Source of the DNA: Phycomyces nitens
Lineage: Eukaryota; Mucoromycota; Mucoromycetes; Mucorales; Phycomycetaceae
Length of the DNA stretch: 64,000 bases
Reading direction: 5' to 3'
NCBI GenBank assembly: GCA_022702545.1
Contig: JAHRBC010000003.1
Span: forward strand, 6,324,001-6,388,000
The position numbers and the translations under genes are program-made. Shown here piece by piece: positions 11,812 to 24,388 of the stretch. The stretch's first letter is position 1; the number at the start of each line of letters is the position of its first letter. A model generated the notes under the pieces. That model was given only the letters and a program-made list of their open reading frames with translations. It had not been told where the DNA came from and ran no database searches.

Positions 11812-12495
11812 ATTAAAGTGGGACTCTGAATATTAAGATAAGGAAAAGAGAGGTTTTAGTTTTTGAAAAAGAAAGTTTTAATGGCTTTTTATACTAATTA
11901 CAATGTCAAAATAGTACAACAAGCCTAGTGTAATGTGGGACAGAGGTACAAACCACAACAAGTGGAACAAAAACGAATAAGAAAGCCCAGACCTCAATAA
12001 TAAATTCTGTAGTAGTTTAGAGGCTAGGAGCTTATAGATACTTTGAGAGCGTTATTTATTGAAGAAATAAATACTATGGTGGTTTATATAATTTTTATTA
12101 TAGTTATATTATATTTTAACCTCTACTGTGTAATGGTTGGTTATCACTGTAAAAGTTTAAATTGTACGCATTTTGTGTAGCTGTTCTTGAGATGCTAACT
12201 TGGCAGAGTCATTAGCAAGTGGTAAGTAGATATTGGTTGTGGAGCCTATGCTTCACTCAATTGTGGTGTACATACCACAATGTGGAAAGTAAAAATAAAA
12301 AACATGTATATCTCTACAGTATCCAGGTGAGGATGATTATCCTGGAGTATTACTTTGGAAGTAAGCAGGCATATTTGCAAAACTGACCCGATTTCAGAGG
12401 TAGAAAAGCCTCCAAGTGATCTAGATGAGAATAAGAAGAGAAAGGCCATGACCGATCCAAGCTCTCGAGGTGGAGACATGATCAAGGCCATAATC
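11812..12495. other. 5' flank of copy A and possible exon relic
   Basis: The flank of the F-box gene A occupies the left part. At about 12400-12495 an open stretch translates to an orderly, charged sequence (EVEKPPSDLDENKKRKAM, then DPSSRGGDMIKAIIK) that stops being coding-like exactly where the dispersed repeat begins at a CAAGGTATAT. It could be a truncated exon interrupted by the repeat. No start, domain or downstream exon can be supported. Confidence 0.3.
11924..11949 (-). promoter_or_regulatory. F-box family upstream motif, copy A variant
   Basis: The sequence around GGGACAGAGGTAC matches the GGACAGAGGTAC core found upstream of copies B-F, about 113 bp from the start codon. The left half (the GCGCAG part) is degraded in this copy, in line with the gene being a pseudogene. 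Confidence 0.5.
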
Positions 12496-14180
12496 AAGGT
12501 ATATGTCTGGCGGAAGAGTGACCTAGGAGGTCAAATATTGTGCGGATCAACTGTTTTCTCTTTGTGAGATTTTTAATGTAGCGGAAACATATGGACATTG
12601 TCAAGTATTCGTAGGTAAAGGCATCTTTTGCCTGTCTGTTTTAGCAAAAAACATGTTTCGATATGTACATTTTGCGGGACTTTATATAATTTCATAGTTA
12701 TATAATGAGATATTAATCTTCCGTAATTGTGTAATTCACCAGCTATTACCCCTTTTAAAGCCCTTTAAATACTTCTTTTGTGTGTTTTGTTTTTCCAATC
12801 TATTAATTATGAGCGATTCGATGTAAATGCAATATTTAACGATGTTATCCTTTGCATTATACTTGAATTCTATTCAGTAAATACTCTTTATATAGCTTAG
12901 AGAGCAAAATAATTTAATAAGTACAATATTATACCGTAAAAAAGAGTAATAAAATGTGTATAAACGAGCACGGATTAAAGGTTCGGGTAGTATGTGGTAC
13001 TTGAGAAACCTCTTTTTTTAAATAGGCGATACTAAATAATAAATTCTTTAGATACGCTTGCAACTGTGGCCTCTATTTAAAGAGCTTATTTATATTTTAA
13101 AAGAGTGATGCTTTGTATTTAAAGAGATTAACAATAAATACACTATAATATGTATTTTTTACTAGGTGTTTTCCAAGAGAATGTTATGGAACTCACGTGA
13201 AAACCTACAAGCCACCGCCAAAGAAAATATTCCCACTCCGTGACTTGCGTTTTAAAAATTTATTTTATTTAAACACCGATGGATTTGTCTATAAATAAGA
13301 GGTCGAAACTTGCCAATTCCTTTCTCTCTTTCTTTATTCACAGTGGTTGATAAATCATTGTCTTTCCACAGCTATTGCCTCCTATGTACGGTCTGCCGAA
13401 CATGTGCTTGCACTGTCATGACCCCACGAACATAAACCCCCCGCAATATGCTGATTACTGGCGAGGACATTTATCTGCCCAGCCCCAAATGAGTTTTTTT
13501 TAAGCTTTTCTCATTGGTGGGGGAATGCTGTGGAGCACCAATATGTGTCTTAACAAACACGGTGTAAAAAAACCCCAAATCAAAAATAAATGAAAATGAA
13601 TCAATAATACTTTATTGATATTTATTATTACTGCCTTGATACTTAGAGGGTGTCAAGCACTTTGAATATCATCTTCATTTTACTCTGTCTAAAAAGAATC
13701 TATGCATCACCAACCCTTCATTACAATAATCTACGTGTACCATCTTTATCCTTCAACGTAACCTCCCATCTTGTTTTTATATTTGGAATATTCAACTGCT
13801 TGCGCCATTTACATCACTCAACAGTACATTCCAACATTCATTCTAATCTGTCTTGCATGGCCCACAACTATGCATCACCAGCTCTTTACATCTGAGCATT
13901 CACTTCATCTCTACCGTCAATCACTTTATTAGCACCCACACCTTCTCACTTAATTCTTTATACTATCCAAAGAATATACACTATGGAAAGTTCCTTGGCC
14001 AATAACACTACCCATTCAAAATACTAGTTGCATCCGCAATTAGAAGCTTTATAAACATTAATGTCAACATTCGTTGTATTCCCTCAGAACCTAATTACTA
14101 TAGTTTTATGGTTGTAAATAGGCTCTGAGGGTCATCGATATCAAGCTTAGGACTTGCTTATAGATTATCTTCAGTGCTTG
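12496..14180. repeat. Dispersed 1.7-kb non-coding repeat, copy 1
   Basis: This stretch is homologous, in the same orientation, to 36346-38245. Similarity begins abruptly at CAAGGTATAT and fades after about 14118-14180. Identity is mosaic: blocks such as 12895-13055 and 13189-13647 are nearly identical to the second copy, while patches between them differ by many substitutions and small indels. There is no transposase, reverse transcriptase or clear terminal repeat, so the class of the repeat is unknown. Copy 1 lacks the 200-bp insertion carried by copy 2 and provides the empty target site (TTAG near 13931). Confidence 0.85.
13189..13647 (+). other. Ultra-similar core of the repeat, with TATA-like box and 39-codon ORF
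   Basis: Base by base this 459-bp block matches 37037-37495 with no indels and only two substitutions (near 13274 and 13355). It opens with a CACGTG E-box (13194-13199), has CTATAAATAAGAGG (about 13289-13302), then a pyrimidine-rich stretch and an ATG at 13384. The ORF 13384-13503 encodes 39 residues beginning MYGLPNMCLHCHDP, with a CxxCH motif. A hairpin follows (ATTGGTG at 13513 with CACCAAT at 13536). The arrangement resembles a small RNA polymerase II transcription unit, coding or non-coding, but expression is not shown. Confidence 0.4.
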
Positions 14181-14524
14181 TTACAATCAAAGTCTTGGTT
14201 GTTAGGTTCAGTTGTTGACTTTGCTACTGATGTGTTTGCCGTATACACATCACAGCCTAGTAAAATACAAACTCTACATCCAATTTCGAATCATTCTTTG
14301 CTAATAATCCCAGGTTAACATATCGCAATAGCTATACACCAGGCCACTCGTACACTTAATGCCAAGTCATAACTGGCCATTATACAGCAGGGAACTTGAT
14401 TGCAATGGAATTTGAACAATAGTGTATAAACAACGCACTGTATTCTTATTTTTCTTGAAGATACTATGAGGATATGTTTGTATTTTTGTTTATATTTTCC
14501 ACACCACACAAAGCTTCAATGTCA

Positions 14525-14770
14525 AAAAGATGTAAAGACAAACCAGATATGCTATTGAGTAGCATTCAAAAAGGTCCTAACTTGAGTCCAATCCAGACCA
14601 TCTGTAATATATCAAAGGAAAATATTCGTTCAAGGTAAATCAAATCTACAACACTACAGCGGTTGAAAGAGATCCTGCACAAAGAGTTGATGAATATAAT
14701 AGCTCTAGAAAAGTATAAAGGCGAATCTATCCAATATCGAGTACCTTGCTTTTATTACATGGACTAGGCA
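14525..14770 (+). mobile_element. Tc1/mariner-like transposase relic (C-terminal piece)
   Basis: Conceptual translation of the plus strand gives GPNLSPIQTICNISKENIRSR, resembling the third catalytic block of Tc1/mariner transposases (SPDLNPIENLW-type). A stretch resembling the C-terminal helix follows after stops and frame changes. No terminal repeats are seen. The call rests on one short motif and is tentative. Confidence 0.4.
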
Positions 14771-14953
14771 ATCTGTACTTTATGATTAAAGATTTCTATA
14801 TCAATTAATTGCATAAATTAAGAATAATATCAACGTAAATACACTCCTTTCATTTGCACCTTTAGATGGATCTTACAACCACTGGATATCTTTACAATAA
14901 TTCTCTATTATCTCAAGGACCTTTTCCAAAGTTCATTTCACTTCCGAATGTGA

Positions 14954-16521
<1,568 letters not shown>

Positions 16522-16736
16522 ATTTGCATACAATAATAATAAAAATAATAATAAAAAGGTACCTCTTTATGATTCGATTTGCCGAGTAGTTGGATAATCA
16601 ATTAGCATAAAGTGATGTGAAATGGAAATGGAAAAAGGGGCATGAAGACCCGCCAGTATTCGCAGGACCAGTCACATGGCCGAGTACACCTCTTGAAGAA
16701 GGGCGGAGAGCCAAAGATGGCTTTGGAAGAATCACA

Positions 16737-18374
16737 ATGAGCTATCCATACTCACTCCCAACCACGGGCGCAGTCTCATTTGTCGACTATTTTGAAGATG
16801 TTGGTTCTTTCTCATCCCAGATATCTGATGCCACAGCACAACGAGGACGTCTCCGAACAGTCCTGAAAGGTCTCAAAAAAGAATCCCTCGACACACGCGA
16901 TTACCGCAACATAACCAATGCAAGTACTCTTTAATGCCATTCCCACACATTAGATTGGGATTCCTTTTTTTGCTAAGCATGTAATCTCGTAGACAATTGA
17001 TGATTATCTCCCATATTTGATCAGCATCATAAATTGCCTCGAGTCGGGCGAGCTTAAACTGCACAAGAATAAGAATATTGGTAAATCGTGATCATTATTA
17101 ATAAAGACAAAAAAGCAAGCTAACACTTTTGCTTTCAAGAGACTTCATGGCGCTCCACATTGAGTGATCATATAATCCATACTGGTAGCAATGCGCCCCG
17201 AATTGTGTGTCCAGACATTTATTATGAACTCATTTTTGTACTCCTGACCTACGCCTATGCTTGTTCGCTTCAGGGCAACGATACTCTCAAGGCAGTACAA
17301 GAGCAAGGATCTGATGCGGCAACTATCTATAACAAGGCAAGTATAGAGATCCATGTCGATTGTCGATATAAGGCCACGGCTGATAATCATAATCTACTCT
17401 TGGGTTTTAAAAAGGTAGCCGATGCACTGAACACGGCTGCTGGCATCTTCCAGTACCTCGCCAACGAAGCTTTACCCAAATGGCGTCAGCCACCAGATAG
17501 TAGGCCAGTTGAGACAATCAAAGAATTTCTTGTAGCCCTTTCCAAGTAAGCTTGTTCTTTATCGAGACAAAGAGATATTCAAATATCCGGTAAAGAATGG
17601 CATTGGCAGATGCACAAAGTATTGCTATCAGCAAGGCACTAGTCAACACGGGTCTCTCAAAAGCACTTGCAGCAAAGCTATACATGGGAGTAGCAGAGCA
17701 ATATGAGATGGCCTATGGGTTAATATCGTCCATTAAAGGCACTCAAGAAGTGTCTTCTGAGCTCAAGCGATACTTGTCTGATGGATCTCAGTTTTACAAG
17801 GTAAATCGAGATACCCAAGGACCCGAATATTTACCTGTAGAATCCAGGCCATGGCAAAAAAGTACCTTGCATTAGATGCAAACGATAGGCAGTAGGTGTA
17901 TTCCTTATTCGGGTGCTTGTTTGTTTGAGCAAAGCCAAGGGAGTGGACAGAGAAAGCTAAACAGATCCCTAGGAATCTGGGAGAAGCTGTTGGATTTGTG
18001 AGAGACTGCAAGGCTGACCTTCGAGCCATTCAATATTCTGGACTTTCAAAGACAAGAAGATCTGCTGTTTCCTTGCGTGCCTACAATGAAGAAGAAGCAG
18101 TAACTGAACTTTTGCAAAAGCTGACAATGATCAATGATACGGTTTGTCACAAAAGATAGATATGCATGCAAACAGGGGGGGACTCATACTGTGTCTATAG
18201 GTTGCGTACCAAACAGTGCCAACCAGACAGGCGCTCCAACAAAAGATCCCCAGTGGAAGAGGAGTGTTGGAGATCAAGCGCTTTTGCCCTCCCTCACCTC
18301 TTTTTGGACCTGTGAGCGAGGAGATTGCCGGGAGTGAGAGAGCAAGATATGCCCGGGATGGCAACTACTGGTAA
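16737..18374 (+). CDS. palC: PalC-like BRO1-domain protein, pH-response pathway
   Basis: PalC links the ambient-pH sensor complex at the plasma membrane to ESCRT-III in fungal Pal/Rim signalling. Seven exons join to 433 residues: 16737-16919, 16993-17080, 17140-17545, 17596-17800, 17848-17891, 17940-18141 and 18201-18374. Family-typical stretches are YSLPTTGAVSFVDYF at the N-terminus, TIDDYLPYLISIINC, SWRSTLSD, FVLLTYAYA, ALSKMALADAQSIAI and LGEAVGFVRDCKADL. The whole protein is a BRO1 domain with a short tail. Intron 1 needs a GC donor (GCAAGT at 16920) because the only nearby GT choices put a stop in frame. A 36-nt stretch at 17337-17372 bounded by GCAAGT and AAG could be mistaken for a tiny intron; I kept it as exon. 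The start at 16737 matches the family N-terminus; the frame is open upstream without another ATG. Confidence 0.88.
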
Positions 18375-18396
18375 ATAATAATAAGAATAATAATAA

Positions 18397-18590
18397 AGGG
18401 GATCAATAAAACTTGGTTGTCTAAACTCCTCGCCCTGAACCCGGAGTTCTGCCGTCTTCCTTACATGTTCAGAGACAGAGACAGACATGGAGAAAAAAAA
18501 AGGGAGCTTTTATTCTAAAACAGAGTTTTATTAGTCTTTTTTATGCATGATAACAATACGCATTTGTAAATAGCACATTTCTATATAAAA
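18397..18590 (+). promoter_or_regulatory. Putative stress promoter of hsp104
   Basis: A stress-response-element-like AGGGG lies at 18397-18401. Three TTC units start at 18447, 18457 and 18468, close to the 10-bp spacing of step-type heat-shock elements. A TATA box (TATATAAAA, 18582-18590) sits about 65 bp before the start codon. The TATA call is good; the heat-shock element is imperfect. Confidence 0.4.
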
Positions 18591-18652
18591 ACATTTATAG
18601 GCATTTTAAAATACTATATACTTCTTTACTGATTCCTCCAAATTGAATTGCC

Positions 18653-21448
18653 ATGGCCCTCGACATCCCATTCACAGACAAGACCCAGCAGACTATTGTC
18701 AAGGCACAGAAACTAGCACGCGAACTTGGAAACGTCCAAATAATGCCTGCTCATATCGCATGTGCCTTGTTTGATGAAAAGGACGGTGTATCTCTCTTCA
18801 AGTCAATCATTAAAAAGGCCGGTGGGGACCCTTTAGCCCTCGAGCAGGCCTACAAGGCAATAGCCAATAAACTGACAACTCAAGACCCTCTTCCCGCCGA
18901 GATTACTCTGTCATCTAGTGCGGCCACTATTTTGCGCAATGCCGAATCACAGATGAAGAAGCAAAAAGACTCATTTGTGTCTATTGATCATCTCATTCTT
19001 GCCCTTGCTGATGACTCGATAATCTTTCAGCCAATGAAAAATGTAGGCTTAACAAAGAAATCGCTCGAAAATGCCGTATCTCAAGTGCGTGGTACACGAC
19101 GCGTCGATACAAAAAATGCAGAAGAAGTATATGAAGCCTTGTCAAAGTATGCTATCGATTTAACTGAAATGGCTCAAAGCGGCAAATTGGACCCTGTCAT
19201 TGGCCGAGATGATGAGATTCGGCGAGTAATTCGAGTACTTGCCCGGCGCACAAAGAACAATCCAGTACTGATAGGTGAACCTGGTGTTGGAAAGACAGCA
19301 ATTGTCGAAGGTCTTGCTCGTCGCATTGTTGAGTGTGACGTACCACAGACACTACAATGCAAGCTCTTTTGTCTCGATATGGGTGCACTCGTTGCAGGAG
19401 CAAAGTATAGAGGCGAATTCGAGGAACGGTTAAAGGCTGTCCTTAAAGAGGTCAAGGATTCCAAGGAGGGCGTAATTCTGTTTATTGATGAGATCCATAC
19501 TGTCCTTGGAGCTGGTAAAGGAGAGGGATCAATGGATGCTGCCAATCTATTGAAGCCAATGCTGGCACGCGGCGAACTAAGATGTATTGGGGCTACCACG
19601 CTGACTGAATATCGCCAGATTGAGAAAGATCCTGCGTTTGAACGCCGTTTTCAGAGAGTGGACGTAGGAGAGCCATCTGTTTCTGCCACTATATCCATTC
19701 TTCGTGGTCTCAAGGAACGTTATGAAGCCTACCATGGTGTCAAGATTACGGATGGTGCACTTGTGGCTGCTGCTCAACTCTCGGATCGCTACATTACTAC
19801 TCGCTTTCTGCCTGATAAAGCCATTGACCTGATCGACGAAGCAGCTGCAAATACTCGTGTACAGCTTGATTCTAAGCCAGAAGAGATCGACATTCTTGAG
19901 CGCAGACATCTCCAGCTTGAGATCGAAGCAATGGCGCTTGGAAAAGAAAATAACAACAAGGACTCTCAGGAACGGCTAGAAAAAGTACGCGAGGAGATTG
20001 CCAGGATTCAGGAGGAACTAAAGCCATTGAAACTTCGATATGAGCTATCAAAGGGGCGCCTCGATGAAATCAGAGATCTTAAGCAAAAACTGGATGAAAT
20101 GAAGCGCAAAGCAATTGAAGCTAGGAACAGGCATAATCTGGACACTGCTGCTGATATCGAATATTATGCCATTCCGGATGTCGAGCAGCGTATTGCACAG
20201 TTAGTAGCCGAAAAGCAAGACTCGATTACAGCACAGGCTTCATCAGACCAGCCCAACTCAGAGCAGCTAGTGAGTGAAGTTGTTCGTCCAGAACAGATTA
20301 CAGAAGTTGTATCACGATGGACAGGCATACCTGTTCAAAACTTGGCTCGAAGTGAACGTGAAAAGTTGCTGAATATGGAGACCGAACTTGAGCTCAAGGT
20401 GGTCGGACAAGAGGAAAGTGTTCGATGTGTTTGCGATGCTATCCGTCTTTCAAAGGCAGGACTTCAAAACCCCAACAAACCTCTGGCAAGTTTCCTCTTT
20501 CTGGGCCCTACAGGTGTAGGCAAGACCCTCCTGTGCAAAACATTGGCCGAGTTTCTGTTTGACGACGAACGTGCCTTGGTTCGCATAGATATGAGTGAGC
20601 TAATGGAGCAGCATAGTGTGGCCAAGCTCATTGGTGCTCCTCCTGGCTACGTTGGACATGAAGATGGAGGTCTGTTTGAAGCAGTCAGACGCAAGCCTTA
20701 TTCAGTAGTCCTGCTCGACGAACTGGAGAAAGCTCACAAGGATGTAGCAAACGTACTACTCCAAGTACTCGATGAAGGATTCATTCACGACTCAAAGGGT
20801 CGCAAGATTGATTTCCGCAACACCATCATTGTCATGACCTCAAACTTGGGTGCCCATCTTCTTGCCGAACAAACAACCACAAAGCCCGAGGAGAAGCTGA
20901 TTGTCTTGAAGGAGAGCATTCTTCATATTGTCCGCCAACACTTTAGTCCCGAATTCACCAATCGTATCGATGAGATTGTTATTTTCAATCGACTTTCTCA
21001 AGACAATATTGTAGACATTGTTGGGGTACGGTTGGAAGAAGTCCAAGAAAGGCTTTTGGACCGTAAGATCAAGCTAGAAGTATCCAATGGAGCAAAGATA
21101 TGGCTAGGAAAGTATGGCTATGAGCCTATATTTGGAGCCAGACCTCTCAATAGAGTTATCCAGCAAAAGGTCCTGAATCCCTTGGCAAGAATGATTATTG
21201 ACGGAGGTGTAAGGGATGGGGAGGTGGCTAGAGTTGATCTGTCGCCCAAAAACATCATCAGGGTTCATCGCAACCATGAAAGTAAAGCAGGGTTTGGACC
21301 AGACCAGTCAATTGCTCAAGACGACAGTGAAGATGAGTATGATGATGACCTAAAGCTCAATGGGATTCATGAAGGCGAAAAGAGAGAAAACCACGGCTCT
21401 CCAGCCAGTGAGCCTCCCTTTAAAAGGTCAAAACCAGACTCTTGTTAA
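18653..21448 (+). CDS. hsp104: Hsp104/ClpB disaggregase
   Basis: This is a hexameric AAA+ disaggregase that threads aggregated proteins through its pore and works with Hsp70/Hsp40 in thermotolerance. The gene is a single 931-codon exon, notable among intron-rich neighbours and common for heat-shock genes. It has the Clp N-domain (residues about 1-150), NBD1 with Walker A GEPGVGKT (about 208), Walker [10 protein letters not shown] and pore loop KYRG, the coiled-coil M-domain (about 400-530), and NBD2 with Walker A GPTGVGKT (about 618), pore loop GYVG and Walker [12 protein letters not shown]. The arginine-finger region [11 protein letters not shown] is also present. The C-terminus ends in an acidic stretch ([11 protein letters not shown]) like cytosolic Hsp104, plus about 40 extra residues. 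No mitochondrial presequence is visible, which favours the cytosolic/nuclear form over Hsp78. All catalytic motifs look intact. Confidence 0.97.
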   Translation: MALDIPFTDKTQQTIVKAQKLARELGNVQIMPAHIACALFDEKDGVSLFKSIIKKAGGDPLALEQAYKAIANKLTTQDPLPAEITLSSSAATILRNAESQMKKQKDSFVSIDHLILALADDSIIFQPMKNVGLTKKSLENAVSQVRGTRRVDTKNAEEVYEALSKYAIDLTEMAQSGKLDPVIGRDDEIRRVIRVLARRTKNNPVLIGEPGVGKTAIVEGLARRIVECDVPQTLQCKLFCLDMGALVAGAKYRGEFEERLKAVLKEVKDSKEGVILFIDEIHTVLGAGKGEGSMDAANLLKPMLARGELRCIGATTLTEYRQIEKDPAFERRFQRVDVGEPSVSATISILRGLKERYEAYHGVKITDGALVAAAQLSDRYITTRFLPDKAIDLIDEAAANTRVQLDSKPEEIDILERRHLQLEIEAMALGKENNNKDSQERLEKVREEIARIQEELKPLKLRYELSKGRLDEIRDLKQKLDEMKRKAIEARNRHNLDTAADIEYYAIPDVEQRIAQLVAEKQDSITAQASSDQPNSEQLVSEVVRPEQITEVVSRWTGIPVQNLARSEREKLLNMETELELKVVGQEESVRCVCDAIRLSKAGLQNPNKPLASFLFLGPTGVGKTLLCKTLAEFLFDDERALVRIDMSELMEQHSVAKLIGAPPGYVGHEDGGLFEAVRRKPYSVVLLDELEKAHKDVANVLLQVLDEGFIHDSKGRKIDFRNTIIVMTSNLGAHLLAEQTTTKPEEKLIVLKESILHIVRQHFSPEFTNRIDEIVIFNRLSQDNIVDIVGVRLEEVQERLLDRKIKLEVSNGAKIWLGKYGYEPIFGARPLNRVIQQKVLNPLARMIIDGGVRDGEVARVDLSPKNIIRVHRNHESKAGFGPDQSIAQDDSEDEYDDDLKLNGIHEGEKRENHGSPASEPPFKRSKPDSC

Positions 21449-22096
21449 TTGATGAAATATATGTTTGTCTTTTTGCTTTATAAACTTTTTTTTAATATAT
21501 ATATATATGTAAAGTCTTTCTGTCTGGCTTCCAAAGCTTTCGGGTCTATATATAAAAAAAATTGTTTCCTTCTTCTTCTCTAGCTGCTTTAGTAAAAGAA
21601 GATGACATATTTGCCGCTCTAGCCTGGCAAAGTCTTGGAATATATTTTGTTGGGTTGAGCTAAAGAACCTTGAAAAAGATTTGTTACGCTTGTGATTAAA
21701 TCAGTAATCAAATAAAGATTGCTAATGGTTAAAATGTATATATCTGATAAAGAAGTAGCACAAGAATACAGTAACATATGTTCATTACAGCTCTTAAAAA
21801 ATAACATGGATATTTTGATAATTACAGGCCAAATCAAGATTCAGCCGTCGGCAATACAAATCTGCCCTCACAAATCTTGTATCCTTTAGCAGGTAAAGAC
21901 CATATATATATATATATATATATTGTTTTGGTATCGTGAAATGTCAAAGTAGAGTTGTAATGAATTGAGTTCCAATATAAAATATTGTGTATTATAGAAT
22001 TAGTTTTGTAAGAATGAGATTTACATTGAACTTGTTGGATTCAGAGCTATATATATGTATATATATATTTATATGCATGAAAACTATAATACTTTT
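21449..22096. other. Convergent intergenic spacer
   Basis: This is the 3' side of both hsp104 and the AP180 gene. It is AT-rich with several TA runs (21497-21509, 21902-21922, 22050-22070) and no supportable gene. Confidence 0.6.
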
Positions 22097-24138
22097 TCAC
22101 TGGGATGAAAATGAATTGAATGCGTTATTTTGTTGGGCCTGGCTTGGAAGTGCTGCAAAAGGGTTGTTTGGTGAGGCCATGGCAGTAGGAGAGACGGTAA
22201 ATATCTGGTTGTTGGTAATGTTAGTAGGCTTGTGGGGAGTTAGTGGAGGCGAGGCAGGTGCAAAAGGGTTCTTGTTCATAGGTGCGCCTGTCATGAGAGG
22301 CTGTGGACCGAAACCAGTGGTTTGGACTGTCATAGGATGCATATTCTGCCATGGTTCGCTTTGTATACGGGGATGTCCAATAGTGCTGGCTCGGAAGGGA
22401 TTCGAACTGTTTCGTCCAGTATGCCCAGCCATTGATGACGAATGACCAATTGTGGTTGCTGATCTTGATAGGTTTGTTGACGGTTGAAACGGTTCTGGCC
22501 GAGTGAATTGAGGTATGGTTGCAAGTGTGGATGTCCATGTTCCATTTGCGGCGTTGTTGCTCACCATAGAAGCCCTGAAAGGATTGTTTGAATTGCCGGT
22601 GATATTTGGTGTGATTGGAAGAGGGTTTTGCTGCCCAGTTAAGAAGGGCTGTTGCATACCCATCCCAATACTGCCAGTTTGTTGGGCAGGAACATAGACC
22701 ATTGTCTGTTCGTTTGCCAAGGGTCCAAAGAAGTCTGGAGGGTTGCTGACAGGCTGTGGTTGTGGTGGTTGTGGTGGTGGTGCAAAGGACTGTGGAGCTG
22801 GCTGTGTAGCTGGCAATGGAGCTGGCTGAGTTGGTTGAGAATCTAAGGCAGTAAAGAAGATCAACAAAACATTCCTCATTATAAACCTAAATAAGAATTA
22901 AATCCTCCTTTTACCCGTATTTGCTCGGCTGGCTTGCGACGGCCTGCGAGAAGGCGTCTTGGATTTCTTCTCGAGGTCCAAGAGGTATTCTTCTAGTGCT
23001 TCTGCCAGTGAGAGTGGGGCCTATGATTGAACATTAGTGTTTTTGGTTTGGAAAGTAAAATGCACTACTTACATGCTTTCCCACAGGGATTGCCATGTCT
23101 AGCTCACGTTGTAACTTTCGGGCCTCATTTAAGTAATTGATAATGAGTTCAGTCTGTAGTGCAAACTTTTTGTAAATGTCAAGTGATATTCGCGCGTTTG
23201 TTCTGTTCATGGCAAAATAGTGTTCTTAAATCTGTGTCAATATAGGGTTGGGCATTGTTTAATTCTCTCGAGTTACCTAGAATATTGACCACTCCTTCAT
23301 TGACTGCCTTAAAGAGCACCAAAAGATCATTGATAACAAGTCGATATGCCTGAAAGCTAAGAGAATTGTCCCCTTCATCAAAATGGAACTAGAGATTACA
23401 GGTCAGTCAATGTCTTGAACACATTACACATACTTTGCATTTAACTATAGCTCCGATTTGCTTCTGTAAAACCTTTGTTTCCTTTAGTAACCCATTAGCG
23501 ATCGGCAAGTGTCTCAGGCGCCCGTCATTGTGTCCTGATGTTGCCCTCACAAAGTCTATTTTGAGATCTCTATAGCATTCGACCTTTTCGTCAAGATAGA
23601 GCTTGTATACACGAATGTTCTGTATCGCAACACTATCTAATGTATCGAAATATTAATCCCTGTTGGATTTTGAATTTTGAATTTTGAATTATTTTTTTTA
23701 ATCTGTCTTACTCGTCGATTTTTCTCGAAGCTGGCCAATGTCAAGCACCTGTGAGTCCTTTGAGATGAATTTGAGAACCTTGTCTTCGTTGCCTTCCCGC
23801 ATCAATGTATGAAGAATGATAAGGACTTTTATGGTTATCTACAGTACAACTATAAGTCTCCTGGGTTTCAGCCTGAGTAGGCATAATTTACAATCCAAGA
23901 GTTTTCTTGAAGTCGCTTTTCTAATGCATGGATAATATCGGGAATGCTGGCAGGATTCTGGAAGGTCAGTCCGATTAGAGCTAATGAGCATAATCAGTCA
24001 AAACACAATATGAATGAGACGTGGATCGACAAAAAAGAGGGGCTCATTTGACAGGTCTTAAACATATTTACTCTTTATGTGTTTCTCCTTTGGAGGCTTG
24101 TACTCCAAGCGAGTTGCTTTTCGTACGGCAGTTTGCAT
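22097..24138 (-). CDS. AP180/CALM-type clathrin adaptor (ANTH domain)
   Basis: This endocytic adaptor binds PI(4,5)P2 through its ANTH domain and helps assemble clathrin at the plasma membrane (yeast Yap1801/Yap1802 family). Eight exons join to 533 residues: 24072-24138, 23892-23980, 23712-23838, 23434-23636, 23277-23388, 23073-23224, 22915-23020 and 22097-22842. The phosphoinositide site is the KAT-x5-PPKEKHI pattern at residues about 7-20, followed by the ANTH superhelix (for example TIKVLIILHTLMREG, IRVYKLYLDEKV, EHYFAMNR). From about residue 285 the protein is disordered and Pro/Gln/Asn-rich. It carries four NPF motifs for EH-domain partners (NNPFRAS, SNPFRAS, KNPFAP, NNPFAAL) and a DFF motif near the start of the tail. 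Every exon junction is GT-AG and keeps the frame. Confidence 0.92.
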
Positions 24139-24388
24139 AGTGAACCAAAAGACAAACAAGAGTGAGAGCTTTCTCGAGTCCAATTGTCTTGCATTTTAAA
24201 GCGCCGAGTTCGAATGTGCAACCGGTCTTTACCAAACGACTAGTTTTTTAAATTGCCGCATTTAACGTGACGTAGACCATGTTTTCCCTCTTGTACACCG
24301 GGCCCGAAATAAACAAAAAGAGAACAAGGAACCAGAGACTGTGTCCTAGTGATTTCAAAGTTCGACTCCCCACTCTTTTTCTAACATT

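Noticed and set aside
13650..13895. 81-codon ORF in the dispersed repeat and its 95-codon counterpart at 37463-37750
   Set aside because: The C-terminal parts align but carry many amino-acid changes, and a one-base indel shifts the upstream part, so there is no sign of coding constraint.
17337..17372. Possible 36-nt GC-AG intron in palC
   Set aside because: Too short for spliceosomal introns seen elsewhere in the window (about 50 nt minimum); the frame stays open if it is kept as exon.
19174..19599. 141-codon ORF antisense to hsp104 NBD1
   Set aside because: It lies fully inside a strongly conserved gene on the other strand and has no family similarity.
21987..22445. 152-codon plus-strand ORF at the end of the AP180 gene
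   Set aside because: It is antisense to the Pro/Gln/Asn-rich tail, which is low in complexity and creates open frames on the opposite strand.
24350..24380. tRNA B-box-like GTTCGACTCCC
   Set aside because: No matching A box or cloverleaf upstream; it lies in the 5' UTR of the NDUFS3 gene.
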